Shown here in pieces: positions 10,510 to 22,820 of a stretch of 64,000 nucleotides of DNA. A model generated the notes under the pieces. The model worked only from the letters and a program-made list of their open reading frames with translations. It made no database searches and was not told where the DNA came from. Made by a program: the position numbers and the translations under genes. Within the stretch, counting starts at the first letter, position 1. Every line of letters begins with the position of its first letter. Location of the stretch: the NCBI GenBank assembly GCA_963573315.1, contig OY752140.1:3100001-3164000 (forward strand), written 5' to 3'. This stretch comes from Entomortierella parvispora (Eukaryota; Mortierellomycota; Mortierellomycetes; Mortierellales; Mortierellaceae).

Positions 10510-13500
10510 TCATTCCATACCGTCCAGGTCGAACTCCTCTTCAGGAGCATCCTGATACCAATCCACTGCATCTGACTCAGTGGCGCGCTTTGACAGGCAA
10601 GTATCGGGGCCGTAGTCGTTCGCGAATGGATCCAATGCCCAATGCTCAACTTGATCAATGTTGCGACAGAGATCAACAGGAGTCCGATATCTAAGATGTG
10701 TAGCAGAGATAGTTAAAAATTTGTACCGCCAGTCCAGAGGCACAAGTCACTCTTAATTCGAGCTTCTTACCCTTCCGAGTCAAGTGTATCTTCAGAGGAG
10801 AGAGTCAAGTCCGGACTGCTGTCGAGACCTACTGTGTAGCCCTGCTCGAAGAGGGACTCTGTTGCTTGCAAGTATTGCGACGACTGGGAATACTGTGAGT
10901 CGGAGAAAGTCATGTCGCCTTCTGAGCAAAGATCTATGCCCATCGATGGGGGATGGCCACCTTCAGAGAGAAGACTTTCGAAATCTTCGATGCCAAGATC
11001 GCTTGAAAGCAGAGGCACCATCAGGTCCACTTGGTCGTTTTGACTCGATGATCCATCAAGCATGAGAGCCGGGGCACGCGGTTTTTTGAAAATGGCACAG
11101 GCACCATTCATTCCATACCGAGAGCTCAAGTACTCCCTTGCAAATCCGAGGTCACTTGATGGATCCAAAGCGTCCTGATCCCAGTCATGGTTTAGAACGA
11201 CTTGAGGGGAAATGGCGCTCCCTTGGGTAGGGCCATCGTGTCCTTCATCCGAAATCAGAGAGTCCTCCCGTTCGAACTCCAATTCGCTTTCTAGGAGAGG
11301 TGACTGTTGCGGCGATTGCAAACACCCATCGCGGTTCACAATATACTCAACGCTGTGCTCAGAGTCCGATGTAGCGGAAATGCTTAAACTTTGGAACGCA
11401 CAACCATCTTTGCGTTGACGCGACTTGCGCCGAGAGCTCTTTGAGGGAACATGCCTGAAAGATTTGCCTCCGGTGCTTGGTGTGGGAAGGCCCAGGCAGG
11501 TGGGGCAAAAGTACTCGTCGGGAACTTCATCTTCAGTAAGATCCAAACACTCCAAGTGAAGCCAAACTTCGCATTTGTCACATTGCACCATGGCCCCTTC
11601 GTCGTCCTTGGTACCACAGACGCACATAATAACACCTTCCTCATCCTCAGCGTCATCCTCGGCATCTTCAGAATTCTCGCTTTCACTGGTAGTACTGGGG
11701 GCAGTCAGAGACTTCGTAATCTTTGCAGGGTTCGGACATCGTGCTTCGCGCTGGTCCTCTGTTTCGGAAGCGGTTGAATCACCGTCAGCATCGTTGGAGA
11801 CAAATGTTTGCTATCAGCATGATTCAGTAGGTTAATATTGCTGCTACAAGAGCTGGCGTCCATCAAAACTTTAGCAGTAGCGATGACTTACACGTCTAGC
11901 CATGGTGCACTGCTGCATATGATTTGCCAGGCCAGAGCGATTCTTAAAAGTTTTTCGACAAAAATTGCACCCGGCATGACTGCTGATTCTGTCCAATGCC
12001 TCCTCCATAACTGTTGTCCATCGACCGCTATTGCGCGCTGCAGCCATCTCTGGGAAACTATTAAACGAGAGACCGCCCATGATCACCTGAGATGAAACAT
12101 CCCAGTTCTCGCGTGGTGGTGGAAGGTTCAAACGAGCGTATGCTTCAGACACCATAGTCCTTCGCTGCTCAATCCGAAGCTCCTCAGACTCCTTCCGAGA
12201 TAGGCTTGAGAATAGACCCTTACCATTTCCAATAACAGAGCCCCATCCTAGCAGCTGTGAATCGACTGTGGACGGTAGGGATTCCTTTTGGAGATGGTCT
12301 GAGTCCAAGGCCAAAGTGCCTCGCACAGTCATCATGCCCTGTTTAAGGCTCTGCTTAAGCATCGCCTTCAATTGAGGAATGTTTGGTGTCGGATTTTCGG
12401 ACCCTGCTTGCGCCATGATATCCCGACAGGTTTGGAACAAACGCGGCGGAAACGATCTGCGCAGTAAAGATCGAGAGTCCACTGTTTTGGCAATTGAGGG
12501 GGCTGAAGGTAAAGCTCGGCGCAGTGGCTTGGTACGACTGGCACGAGAATCTCTGCGTGCTCGGCAACTTCGATTTGCAGCAAGACCGCGTGTAATCGGC
12601 AATACGGGCTTGATGAAAAGACGATCGTCCTTATTTTGTAGCGGCTCGGCAACGGATAGGGTCTTTGTGAGGATAACAGTACCGGCCCTGTTGTTGAAGT
12701 CAGTAATAAACCCGAGGTTGTCTAAAGTTGCAGCGTCCTTTGCTACGCCAGAGAGAACTGCGCTGATAACAACATCCAGGGGCGGCTCTATGATCGTGAA
12801 TGAATTCGAGGCTTCCGATACTGAAAGGAGATCCACAAACGCAGACTGACCAATTTGTCCGACGTCCTCTTCTGAAGAAAGGTACGGTTCGTTCTGTTCA
12901 GCTTCAACCTGGCGGTTGAGAATACGGTCCATCAACGAGCGAGGAGGCAGAGGGACTTCCATGTCGAGTTTTAGGGTAATGTTGTCGGTAACTGGAGAGA
13001 GAGTCAAAGAGCTGCTATCGTCTTCCTTAAGCATCGACGTGTGTTTGTCCGAGACCAGCGATACAGCATGTGTGGCAGTATCTGTTTTCGGTTCCGCATT
13101 CTGGTTGATTTGGCGAGTCTTTCGGGGCCGACCAGGTCCCCGACGAGGCGTCAAGTTCAAGGTCGAAGGAAGAGGAGGAGGAATTGCCGCCTCTGTCGAA
13201 TCGGTTCCTGTTGAGTTCTGAAGTTCCTCGTCTGAATCGTCTTCAGGGCTGGTGAGTGTGGTGTCACTACCAAAGATTTCGCCCTCAATGGACGACAGCT
13301 TCTTGACAAGCAGTTCGGGTCGTGGTGTAGTCACAGGTATTGGTGGTGCGAGTTGCTGACGCTGCGTAGGAATGGTGGGCTCCTGAGTAGATGGGGCCTG
13401 GTCAGGGCTATCATCATCTTCATCATCGGCATCTTCGCCATCCGAGCTGGTCTTGGGTGATTGAGAGCTTCGTCTCCAGCTGGACAGGGTTGATTGAGAT

Positions 13501-13925
13501 TTCGGAAGGGTCGACGATGGCTCCAGAGCCGTTGAGTGATTCAAGTATGAGGATTTGTCAGAGAGGGTACGGTGCAAGGGAGGCACCCGAAGCGCGGAGA
13601 GGACGCTCAAGGTTGGGGGACTAGACTGAGACTCGTCGATGCGAATCTTGTGTTTCTTCGTCGTGCTCTGATCGCTTGGAGTGGCCTCATTATCGACTAA
13701 CAGTCTTTTGCGAATCTTTGTGGACTGTTTTTGAACAGGGAGATGAGCGAGACTCACGGCCGGGGAGGGAGAACCTTGAGATACCTCGACATTTTCTTTC
13801 AGAACTTTGCTCTTGCGGCCCGTTGACTTCCTGTGGGCTTTAATTTCAGAGCTGGAGAGGGACTCTGAAAGTACAAGTGCGCGGGCTGGGGATTGAGGAA
13901 ACATGGCGAAGGCTCGAAAGGGCAA
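10510..13925 (-). CDS. AT-hook / C2HC zinc finger / PHD-finger chromatin protein
   Basis: Three exons, 13925-11892, 11810-10771 and 10690-10510, give 1084 residues in one frame. In order: a Ser/Pro-rich basic N-terminus; an AT-hook near residue 265 (RRGPGRPRK); a conserved-looking stretch around 500-640; a C2HC finger at residues 653-673 (CX2CX12HX3C, CNFCRKTFKNRSGLANH); an acidic linker; a PHD finger at about 740-783 with CVCG, CDKCEVWLHLEC and FCPTC (C4HC3 order); then an acidic tail. PHD fingers commonly read histone H3 tails and AT-hooks bind AT-rich minor groove, so a nuclear chromatin role is inferred. The domain order recalls fungal PHD regulators such as Cti6 or Bye1, but I cannot assign an orthologue. 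The first intron falls just after the C2HC finger, uncoupling it from the PHD exon. Confidence 0.85.
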
Positions 13926-16900
13926 TCGTTATCGTTCTCCAGTCACCAATGAAGGTATCGCGGAAAGAGAGCGATTGGTGGGTAGCTGGAAAGAGACATG
14001 GCGGCCGGGCATCATTGCTTGGTTAATAATGAAATAAAGAAAAAAGCGAGGGAAGCCGAACAGGAGTTGATCGAGGTATACCTTCAAGAACACAGACAGT
14101 GGTGCTTTTCAGCCGGCCTGTTCTAAGCAGAGTTTTACGGTAGTAGACGTCCCTCTATGTGAGGAATAGGCGAGTGATGTGATTAGCAAGAGGCAAGGTG
14201 GGGCCATTTACAAGCGCGTCTGGCACTGAAAATGGTGGACAGGTGGGTTCGCAAAGATGTCAGACCTGAGATGAATTGCAAACAAGTGAGTGATTGTAGA
14301 GAAGGGAGGAATGAAAGCACCAGGCGTAGATGGAGGATGAACAGGGTCTGAATCCTGATTCAGGCCAAAGCAGAGTTGCGTGAAAGATAGATAGAGTGAG
14401 AACAAGAGCAGGTTTTGCTAGAGTACAGTGGCGCGGGGCCAGAAGGAGGAGAGAGGGAAAAGGAACAATAGAACCTGTCTGGTCGAGTGCTCAGACAAAA
14501 AGTGTAGGAAATAAAGAAAAGCCAGGGGCGGAAACTTTACGAGACGCAGAGGCAGTCGCACGTTTGTTGTGTCGAGTGGGTTGGTCTGCGGTCTTCAGTA
14601 GGCTCGTTTGGTTCTCAGCGATCGATAGCTTGAAGAAGAGGGTGTGCGGGATATGTGGCGGCTGAGCTTACCGGCAGTGGTTATCGTCCTGGATATTCGA
14701 GAACAGGAGTCCGCGATAACGTGCGGGTGACTATGGACTGATTCGAGCAAAGGAGGATCGTTAGGAACTGGTGGGTCGAGCTCCTCTCACGAAAAGTCAA
14801 GTGCCGGCGTGCAACGAGAGCGACTACGTGAAGGCGAATACAATGCAGTTCTGGGCCTCGTCAAGAACAACAAAACAAAGATGTAGACTGAAAAGACTAA
14901 CGAGATTTGAACAAGGGACTGTCCGGCGGAGCAAGTTTGACTTGGTCCAAGGACAGGGAAGAGGGGTGGAGATTGGAGGAGAGCAATGAAAATGAACAAC
15001 GCTTGGATGCGCAAGGTTACGTCCAGTGGCACGTTGTGAGTGGCGGGAACGAGGGCAACTGTTGAGCCAACACAAAACAACACAGAGGTACCCATCGCAT
15101 AAGCAGCGATCACAGTTCCTCTTTGGTCTCGACAGAAGGTACTGCCACCCTTTGCCTCATTTTCAGTATATAAGAAAGAAGGGCAGAAGGAGGCAACAGC
15201 GGCGCCTGCTTTGCCACTCCCTCGCACACAGGAGTGAACAAAAAAAGAAGCAAGAAATCCTCATCTTCCGCAGAATACCAGAAATCAGTCGCCGAGCGAA
15301 GCGAACACAGAGGGAGGGGGCGATGGTGATGATGGAGAAAGGGAAACAAAGAGGAGATCAGAGTGCGCCCACCACACCACACCACGACTTGAAAAATGTT
15401 TTTTTTCCTTCGCTCTGCAGGGAGGGAGCTTGAAAGACACCAAGGAAAATGGTGGCAAAAGTTCAAATATGACAACAAACAGGCGCTCACATCTACCCAA
15501 TCTTTTGATGATGATGACGGTGATGAGGCAACGGCCTCCTGCAGTGACTGAAATCGGCCTCGACTCGTCTTGCACTCGCTCAACTTGTCCAAAGCACGAC
15601 TTTGAGACTCTGACGAGTAACTTCAGCCGCAGATCCGACGCAAAAGGTCAAAGAAAAAAAAGGAGTTCTGTACAGTACGAGATTCCATTTCTGCTGCTGA
15701 TTGTGGTGGGGTGAAGGGGGGTGGGGGTGGAGGGGGGGACAACCTACCTCAAGGTGGTGGCCGAGGCAGTAACGGTGCAGCGAAACAGAGAGCGGACAGT
15801 CTGACTGGGATGACTCGTGCTTGCAAGAGTTGCCTGGGCCGACGGGAGCGAGGACGAGAGACTGGATTGTGGCGATGCACGCGCGAATGGGCACAAGGGA
15901 TGGGATGGCAAGCCGATTGGAAGATGCAGGAATGCAGCCCAGAAGAGGAATGTTGAAGGAGAGGGGGATGAGTCGCAAGGGAGGACAAATGCGACGGGCA
16001 GAATGGGGAGACGGAAAGGAGAAAGAAAGCGAGAGACGACAACTCGCACAGACAGGGAGACGGAGGGAAACAATTGAGACGTCTTCGTACACGGAAAAAA
16101 AAAAGTGTTTTTTCTCTCTCGTTCTTGAGTCCTCTGTGTACGGGAGCATGTCTGTGTCTGGACAGCCACCACCCTGTCTGTGTTGTTCGGAGACTTGTTA
16201 TCAACATGTACCCTCACCAGCCGTGCTCCAACACCCGACACTCAGGTCGTTTGCGGGATGTCATCCCAGACCCTGTTTGTGTGTTGGTCGGTCCGTCTGT
16301 CTGTCGGAGGCGGGCTTGGGCGGTGTTGGCGGACAAAGGACAGCAAAGTTCCTTCAAGCGGGCTTCACCAATTGACACGAGAAAGTATGGTTCTTGCAGC
16401 TGGCTCAACCTCGTCTCAATTCATTCATACCCTCTAGCCTTGCGGTGCGAAGGTCAAGGACAATACGGTGTTGCAGCAATTGATCGATATTAGTAAGAAG
16501 ATTACAGAAAAGATCATTGGACTGGATCGAGCCTGTGCAGCCGATCATACTGTAAATACACATACTCTGTTTCGGCGATTGCAGTGTCTCTCTTTCAAAT
16601 ACATACAATACAGAAGATCTCTCCTACAAGGGGTGAATGAAGTCAACCTATTATAGCTCATCCTTGTTCCTCTCCTATTTCCTGTCCCTGCGTCCATGAA
16701 TCTGCTGTTGTCCATGCCAATCTGCCCCCCGCAATCAGAGCCTAGAGTGGAGAGAGAAGAAGTATAGAACTTTTGAAGTGTTTTCATTCAGGGACGCGGA
16801 TGTTGAAATCGGACGCGTCTTTTTGCAGCCACCAGGAGACGGTCTACACCCTTAAATGACAACGGTGCTGTACGTACAATATTTGCACGTACAGAGCTGG

Positions 16901-17505
16901 TGGCCAGGACTGATCGAGCAATTGTCCCTGTGGAGGTCTGCAGAGTGCAGAGCCTATAGACTGAGGCAACGTGAAGGGCACAAGCAATTGGGCGGCGCAA
17001 GTCTATGGGCCACAAAGAGCCTGGGACCTGGCGTAGGCACTATGTACAAACTGTGGGCCAACTCAACACTAGCAGGCCCCAGGCATTCACTGTTCAGTGA
17101 CCTCATAGGACTCAAACTAGGCCCATCCCAGCCCAGAGTGGTCTAAACTGTAGTACAGTGGCACAGGCAGGACGGGAGGACGCGGGCAGCCCAAACCTCA
17201 CCCACAGGAACAGGAACGATGGGGAAGGGGAAAAAAAAAAGAGCCGTTTTGAGCTGGTGGCCTTGGAGCAGCAAAGCGACAAAACAGTGGGACCAACAGA
17301 TGAGAGAGGGTGGGAAAATAAGCCGCTCTTGCCTGAAAGAGATACTTTGCGCAATGTAATTTCTTCGACGGGCAGAAGTGACCAGAGTCAACTTTTTTTT
17401 TTTACGTATATTTTGAAGCACCTGCTGCCCTTGTTCCTTTCTTCTCATCTCTTTCTTCCCCATCTCATCTCCACTCTTCATCCCCCTCCACCTTCCTCAT
17501 TCACA
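13926..17505. other. 3.6-kb divergent intergenic region, PHD gene / arginase
   Basis: Separates the divergent starts at 13925 (-) and 17506 (+). It is rich in homopurine/homopyrimidine blocks, which keep several overlapping frames open without any protein-like composition. It holds a G-quadruplex-type G tract (15708-15738), a TATATAAG at 15167-15174 with no gene attached, and a 7-bp inverted repeat CTGTACG/CGTACAG at about 16867-16893. Immediately before arginase there is a T run and CT-rich leader, usual for highly expressed fungal genes. No coding gene is supported. Confidence 0.5.
15708..15738 (+). other. G-quadruplex-forming G tract
   Basis: Four plus-strand G runs of 4, 6, 5 and 7 bases are separated by TGAA, T and TGGA. 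Run lengths and short loops meet the usual intramolecular quadruplex rule. Confidence 0.7.
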
Positions 17506-18853
17506 ATGTCTGTTCACAACAAGTTCCTCAAGCAAAAGTCGGTCGGCGTCATTGGCGTTCCATTCTCTGGCGGTCAGGTAAATGACACTGATCTACTCGA
17601 GCCCGCGCAGCGGTCCCCCTCTTTGACCAAGAGCAGGCATCCTTCTTTACTTACACTGTCTCTCTTCCTCCCCCTATTCTGTTAATAGCCCAGAGATGGT
17701 GTTGACCAGGGTCCTCTCAAGATCATCGAGTTTGGCCTCTTGGATCAGTTGAAGGAGCTCGACTGGCAGGTCAAATTCGACGGCCACCGCGACTACTCCT
17801 TGATGCAGCCTGCCTCTGATCCTCCAGTTGGCAAGCTCCTCAACGCTCGCTATGTCTCGGCTGTCACCGAGTCTGTTGCCTCCTCTGTGTCTGCTCATCT
17901 CAAGGAGGGCTCCTTGGCCCTGACTCTTGGTGGCGACCACTCGATCGCCCTTGGAACCGTGTCTGGAACCATGGCTGTCCACCCCGACGCTGGTTTGATC
18001 TGGGTTGATGCCCATGCTGTAAGTCCAAGACAAGTCGACAGTTTCGCTGAACGCATGGTCTCACATACTGCTGCAGTCGTGTGCTTGTGTTCATGTCTGT
18101 ATCAGTGTCCTGGCTGGAAACACATGCAGGAATATGCACAGGAATGCGGCCGATCGAAGCGCTCCCTTATCTGATTTCCCTCACTTTTTCCTTCCCCTGC
18201 TGATTAGGACATCAACACTCCCGAGACCACCGAGAGCGGAAACATTCACGGATGCCCCGTGTCGTTCTTGCTCGGAATCGCAGGCCAGCTCAAGGAGTTT
18301 GGCTGGGTTAAGCCCTGCCTCACCCCCGACCGTCTCGTCTACATTGGTCTCCGTGACGTTGATGCTGGCGAAAAGAAGATTCTCCGCGAGCACGGCATCA
18401 AGGCTTTCTCCATGCACGAGGTCGACAAGTACGGCATTGCCAAGGTTGTCGAGATGGCTATTGAGCATGTCTCCCCCAACGGATCCCGCCCCATCCATTT
18501 GAGCTTCGATGTCGATGCCCTTGACCCCACTGTTGCCCCCTCCACTGGTACGGGGATCTATGACGTGATGGCTTATTTTATGACCATTTTTTGGTGGCGT
18601 TTGGCGTGGAACCAAGCAGTTTACAAACGAATTAACGAATTCTTTACTTGGCTAATTAGGTACCCCCGTCCGTGGCGGTTTGACCTTCCGTGAAGGCCAT
18701 TACATCTGCGAGGCCATCCATGAGACTGGCTGCTTGGTCTCCATGGACTTGATGGAGGTCAACCCCTCGCTCGAGGATGACCAGGCTGTCTTCCAGACTG
18801 TCACCATTGGCTGCTCCTTGGTCCGCTGTGCTATGGGCGAGACCCTGCTCTAA
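17506..18853 (+). CDS. CAR1: Arginase
   Basis: Exons 17506-17577, 17689-18018, 18208-18547 and 18660-18853 give 311 residues, the normal length for cytosolic arginase. It hydrolyses arginine to ornithine and urea. The dinuclear manganese site is intact: GGDHSIALG, then DAHAD (completed across the second intron) followed by [16 protein letters not shown], and [17 protein letters not shown] near the N-terminus and [15 protein letters not shown] are also typical. The second and third introns are placed exactly between conserved motif residues (DAHA|DINT and PSTG|TPVRGG), so the model is secure. Codons are mostly C-ending, consistent with good expression. In fungi arginase is usually induced by arginine, but no such site was identified here. 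Confidence 0.97.
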
Positions 18854-19820
18854 GCACAAACTTCCTTTGCATCTACCCCCTTCAATTGAACCCGACAAAA
18901 AACCCATCAAAAATTGTACAACATCAAGGCCTCTCCACTCTTCACCTCCGACACTTTCGCCCATATATTTCTATCACCCACCATTACCGACATTTTTGAC
19001 GACCCAGGAAAAAAACAAAAGCACCAAAAAACAATTGAAAACTCAACAAAAACCCTCACAAAAAAATCACCAAAGAAAAAAAGAGATTTCTTTTTTTTGA
19101 CAAACACCGCCCCTGCCTTTTTCGTTAGACACTTTTCTCACCAAAAACCAAAACCAAAAGATGCAACGCAACCCTTGCCTTGAATATTAAGAAGGGTTGT
19201 GAGGAGGTTTACTCTCTGGAGCCGTTAAAAAGCTCTGGAATCCAAGTTGTTGGATTAAAAAAAACAGAAATATTCACCCCCAAAAACTACAATAAAAACC
19301 ACTTTTTTGTTCATCAAATTTTTCAGAAATGAAGAGAAGGAAGTTGGAACTTTGAAGATTTATCTGGAATGAAGAACATTAATTAACATTAATAACGTAA
19401 TGTTGTCGATGTTTGAGACAGCCGGAAAAAAAATCGAGATGTAATAAGCGTGTCTAGCCTGGGGCGACAACGCTCACATTGAGACATGGTTTCTTAAAAT
19501 CTTTCGCCGATCTCGTGAAATTGATGAGTTCTCGGTATCTGAGCCGTTTGACGTTTATCTCTGATACGACTAACCAACTTTTTTTTCCCCTATCGCGTCC
19601 AAGGGACAATGCAACAGATTTAATTTGTTCACTTTTTTTGCGTTGCAGAGAGGCATCAATGTGCAGAAAGTCTCGAACACGACCTCTCTTTGGTTTTTTG
19701 TCGATGGTGTCATTAAAAATGTTCGAGCAGATCGAATCCCAATTTTCTTCTTCTTCAACTCCACATTTACTACTCATTCGCGCCTTCGCCTCTCCTGTCT
19801 TAATTCTCCTAACAAGCACT
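18854..19820. other. Intergenic, arginase 3' flank / promoter of the Cys-rich membrane protein
   Basis: A-rich 3' flank of arginase (18890-19330) followed by the presumed promoter of the gene at 19821. Frames in this stretch are short and lack domain-like composition. I see nothing else. Confidence 0.5.
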
Positions 19821-21109
19821 ATGAAGGCCACCTTCATTATCGCAGCCATCGCAGCTGCCTCTAACGTCTCGGCCTACCAGTGCCCTGCTACCTCCCAGAT
19901 CAACCAGGCCTGCAGCAGCATCAACGTTTACCCGCGTATGCTTTTACCTTGGTTTTTTTTTGTTTTCGCGCTAAGGTGAATGAAGAGTCGGATGGATGAT
20001 AAATTGACAATAATCTCTTTCATACAGTGGTCTGCAGCAACCCCAATGTCAACCGCGACGAGTGCAATGCTAAGCAGTGCAACCAGGCTTACATCAACAA
20101 CTTCGCTGACTGCCAGTGCCGCCAGAACCCCACCGAGTTCTACCAGGTATTGACGAAGCGACAAAAAAAAATTGATGGCAAAACAAACAGTAGACCGTGT
20201 CAGTTTCGTGTCACATCTGCAGGATTTTTTCTTAACTGTTTTTTCCTCCCGCAGCACTCTGTCGACGTCCAGGGTCTCCTCAACCGCTGCGGTGTTGCTG
20301 GTTTGACCAACCCCTTCGGTAGCCCTTCCCAGTACAGACCCGGCCAAGGTACCCAGACCTTTGCTCCTTCTTCCTCCAGTAGCGGTGGCGGAGCCGCCAC
20401 CCGTGTCTACAATGGAACTACCTACTACGGAGGCGGAACCACTATCTTCAGTGGCACCACTCGCATCGTCAATGCCACCGCCGTAGTTGGTGGTACCACC
20501 ATCGTCAGTGGTACCACCACGTGGGTTTCTGGTACCCCCAGTATCGTCAGCGGAACTTCCACCGGCGTAGCCAGCACCATCACCGCTGCCCCTATTGTCG
20601 CCCCCTCGGAGACTCCCGTTGTCCACAAGCAAGGCAGAAGAATCTCTGGAGGAGCCATTGCCGGTATTGTCATTGGCTGTTTGGCCGCTTTGGCCTTGGC
20701 TGGTCTCTTGGCCTGGTGCTGGAGAAAGAAGAGAAGCTCGCACACCGCCGTCTACAATGACCACACCACCACTTCCTCCTATGACAACCGTGGACCCACC
20801 CGCACCGTTGTGACCGAGAAGATCGAGCCGGTCGTGGTCAAGTCTGGTACTCATCAGACCTATAACAATGTCCCTGCCGGAACGACCACCTACACCACCA
20901 CCCAGTCTGTCCCTGTTCAGCAAAACTACAACACCAACACCTATGGTGCCAACACCACCCGCCCTTCGACCTCGTACAACACCACCACCACTAGTGGATA
21001 CAACACTGCCTCCACCGGTTACAACACCGCCGGCCGCGTTGTCGATGATGTCCGTGGCGCTGCTAACGATGTCCGCGGTGTCGCCAATGATGTCCGCAAC
21101 GGTATCTAG
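19821..21109 (+). CDS. Secreted Cys-rich single-pass membrane protein, wall-sensor-like
   Basis: Exons 19821-19935, 20028-20146 and 20255-21109 give 362 residues. A signal peptide (MKATFIIAAIAAASNVSA) precedes a compact domain with eight cysteines, including a CQC pair. Spacing is C-X9-C-X9-C-X9-C-X4-C-X10-C-X-C-X20-C. A long Ser/Thr/Gly region with many TTxV repeats follows (likely O-glycosylated), then one hydrophobic helix, AIAGIVIGCLAALALAGLLA, stopped by WRKKR. The cytosolic tail is rich in Thr, Tyr and Asn. The layout matches fungal wall sensors of the WSC/MID2 kind or CFEM-type proteins. The cysteine count of eight is CFEM-like, but the spacing is not standard, so I leave the family open. 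Probable location: plasma membrane facing the wall. Confidence 0.85.
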
Positions 21110-21339
21110 AACACCACCCACTAAACCCGATCGATCTTTTTGAAAAGAAGGAGACATAAAGATTGTTGCTCCTGGAGTAAAGATGCATCTGTATGTAGAC
21201 ATAATCATCAGTCGTGAGGAGATCGCGTCGCTTCCTGATTTATTCCTCTACCTGCTTTAGACAACATGAGGGGGAGGTGAGGGGGAGGTGAGTGGAGAGG
21301 CAAAGTGGGATGACTATAGCGGTGGTGTCATGTCCGACA

Positions 21340-22449
21340 CTAGCAGAGAATGCCGTTAGTGTCCATGATGTCAATCAATTCCTGGAGCGGCACAATATCC
21401 TTCTTGTCCAACAGATCAAACTCGCGTCCAAAGCTGACAAAGTGTGCAAATAGCGAATTGAAGTGTCCTTCTTGGCAGAGCGACAACATCTTGTCGTAAT
21501 GAGCATGGTAGATATGGGCAAAGACCCGGATCAGCTGCTTGAAGATGGCCCGTACAGACTGTTGAAACGTCATTGGGAAACTTCGTCCGTCCTTGGTTGG
21601 GAAAGTCTCTTCGTCGTTCACTAGTGCCTGGATCCAGCTCATAACAAAATCGATGTATTGGGGTGCCGGTACACGACTGGCCTTCTTTTGTCCGTCCATC
21701 CACATGTATTCAAACCTGTCATTTGAGATTAGATAGAGACAGAGTCGATAAAGTTAGACATCGGATGGTCCAATGTTCCCTGAGCATGGGCCGAGTGAGC
21801 CCTTCAAGAAGGGCGCTGGACGTGGTCCCCGAGATATCCTTGTGTTTCCTTACCCTGGTCCTGCAGACATGGTGTGGCACTCCCGCAAGGTACAAAAGTC
21901 TGATATGGATCCATAGAACATGCTGATATAGTTGTAAAAGTCAAAGACTAAGTGTAACAACGAGCGGGGGAAAAAAAGACGGGGGTCAGCTAAACTTGTA
22001 AAACAGGGGGACAGAGAGCGGAAACACGACGAAACAGATCGCACGTTTATCCGCCTGATCCCTTATCCATGGTTACCATTGACTGCGAGCCATTCGTTCC
22101 CGTCGACGTATTTTGGAAGCTGTACAATCGTCTTGAAGTTGCCCTTGACGATTGAGTTGTTGCAGTAGGGCTGACAGAGGAAGAGGGGGCGGACTGCTGA
22201 TGAGGAGCGCTTTGGTTTGGTCTTGCTTCCAAACTTGCTACTGTTGAATGTATGGTTACAGTGGAGGAGATGCAGAAATGGTGATACTGTCAGTAAAGGA
22301 AAGAGCAATCGGCATATGCTGCTTCACCAGTCGGTGTCGCTCAAGATGGGCTGCATCAGAGACAAGAAGTAGGAGCAGGACGCGTCTGTCTATTTCTGAA
22401 GGGTGGAGAGGGATGGCAGACCGTACCTGATGTTGAAGAATCCGCTCAT
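21340..22449 (-). CDS. MOB2: MOB2-type NDR kinase activator
   Basis: Exons 22449-22427, 22240-22077, 21947-21854 and 21715-21340 give 218 residues. Mob-family marks run the length of the protein: LFLCQPYCNNSIVKGNFKTI, LPKYVDGNEWLAVNVFDFYN, CTLRECHTMSAGPGFEYMW, then FAHIYHAHYDKM and HFVSFGREFDLLDKKDIVPL. The YLCQP/LVKGxFKTIV/LPKYVD set is typical of the Mob2 subgroup rather than Mob1. MOB2 binds and activates NDR kinases (Cbk1 in yeast, Orb6 in fission yeast), controlling polarised growth. The expected zinc-site residues are present (the two Cys in CTLREC and His in AHIYHAH). The first exon is only 23 bases (MSGFFNI plus two bases). It is divergent from the FYR gene at 23548. Confidence 0.93.
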
Positions 22450-22603
22450 GGTGGGAGAATTTGCTTTTCGGTTTTTTCAAGACGACGTAAGGTGGGAGGC
22501 AGAGGGCAGAATGGAGGGTAGAATGGAGACGGAAAAAGCGAGAGGTGCGGGTCAAAGAAGAGATGGATGAAGAGATGGGAGGCAAGGAGATGGGATGGAG
22601 AGC

Positions 22604-22651
22604 GGTGTGTGTGTGTGTGTGAGTGTGTGAGTGTGTGTGTGTGAGTGTGTG
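22604..22651. repeat. (TG)n / GTGAGT microsatellite
   Basis: Alternating TG dinucleotides interrupted by GTGAGT units, in the presumed MOB2 promoter. Alternating purine-pyrimidine tracts of this type are length-variable. Confidence 0.8.
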
Positions 22652-22796
22652 TGGAGTGTGGGGAGGTGGAGTGAGAAAAAGAGAGGGAGACGGAGAGAGA
22701 GGGGAACACAGAGACGAACCCTCTGTTGCTGCACACAGTAATTTCTCTAAATGACTAAATGGCTGCACACAATCACACACCGCACACAGCGTGCCA

Positions 22797-22820
22797 TTCG
22801 TTCGTTCGTTCGTTCGTTCC
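22797..22820. repeat. (TTCG)n tetranucleotide repeat
   Basis: Five to six tandem TTCG units in the divergent MOB2/FYR promoter region. Confidence 0.8.

Noticed and set aside
15167-15174. TATATAAG as a promoter
   Set aside because: No coding sequence follows within 2.3 kb on plus, so a promoter role has no support.
14787-16375. Overlapping open frames of 100-190 codons in the arginase upstream region
   Set aside because: They overlap on both strands, are dominated by purine/pyrimidine blocks and show no domain or phase-consistent splicing.
19928-21208. 426-codon open frame antisense to the Cys-rich membrane protein
   Set aside because: It is the complement of Thr/Ser-rich repeats read as Gly/Val/Asp-rich sequence. 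The plus strand has a signal peptide, helix and in-phase introns.
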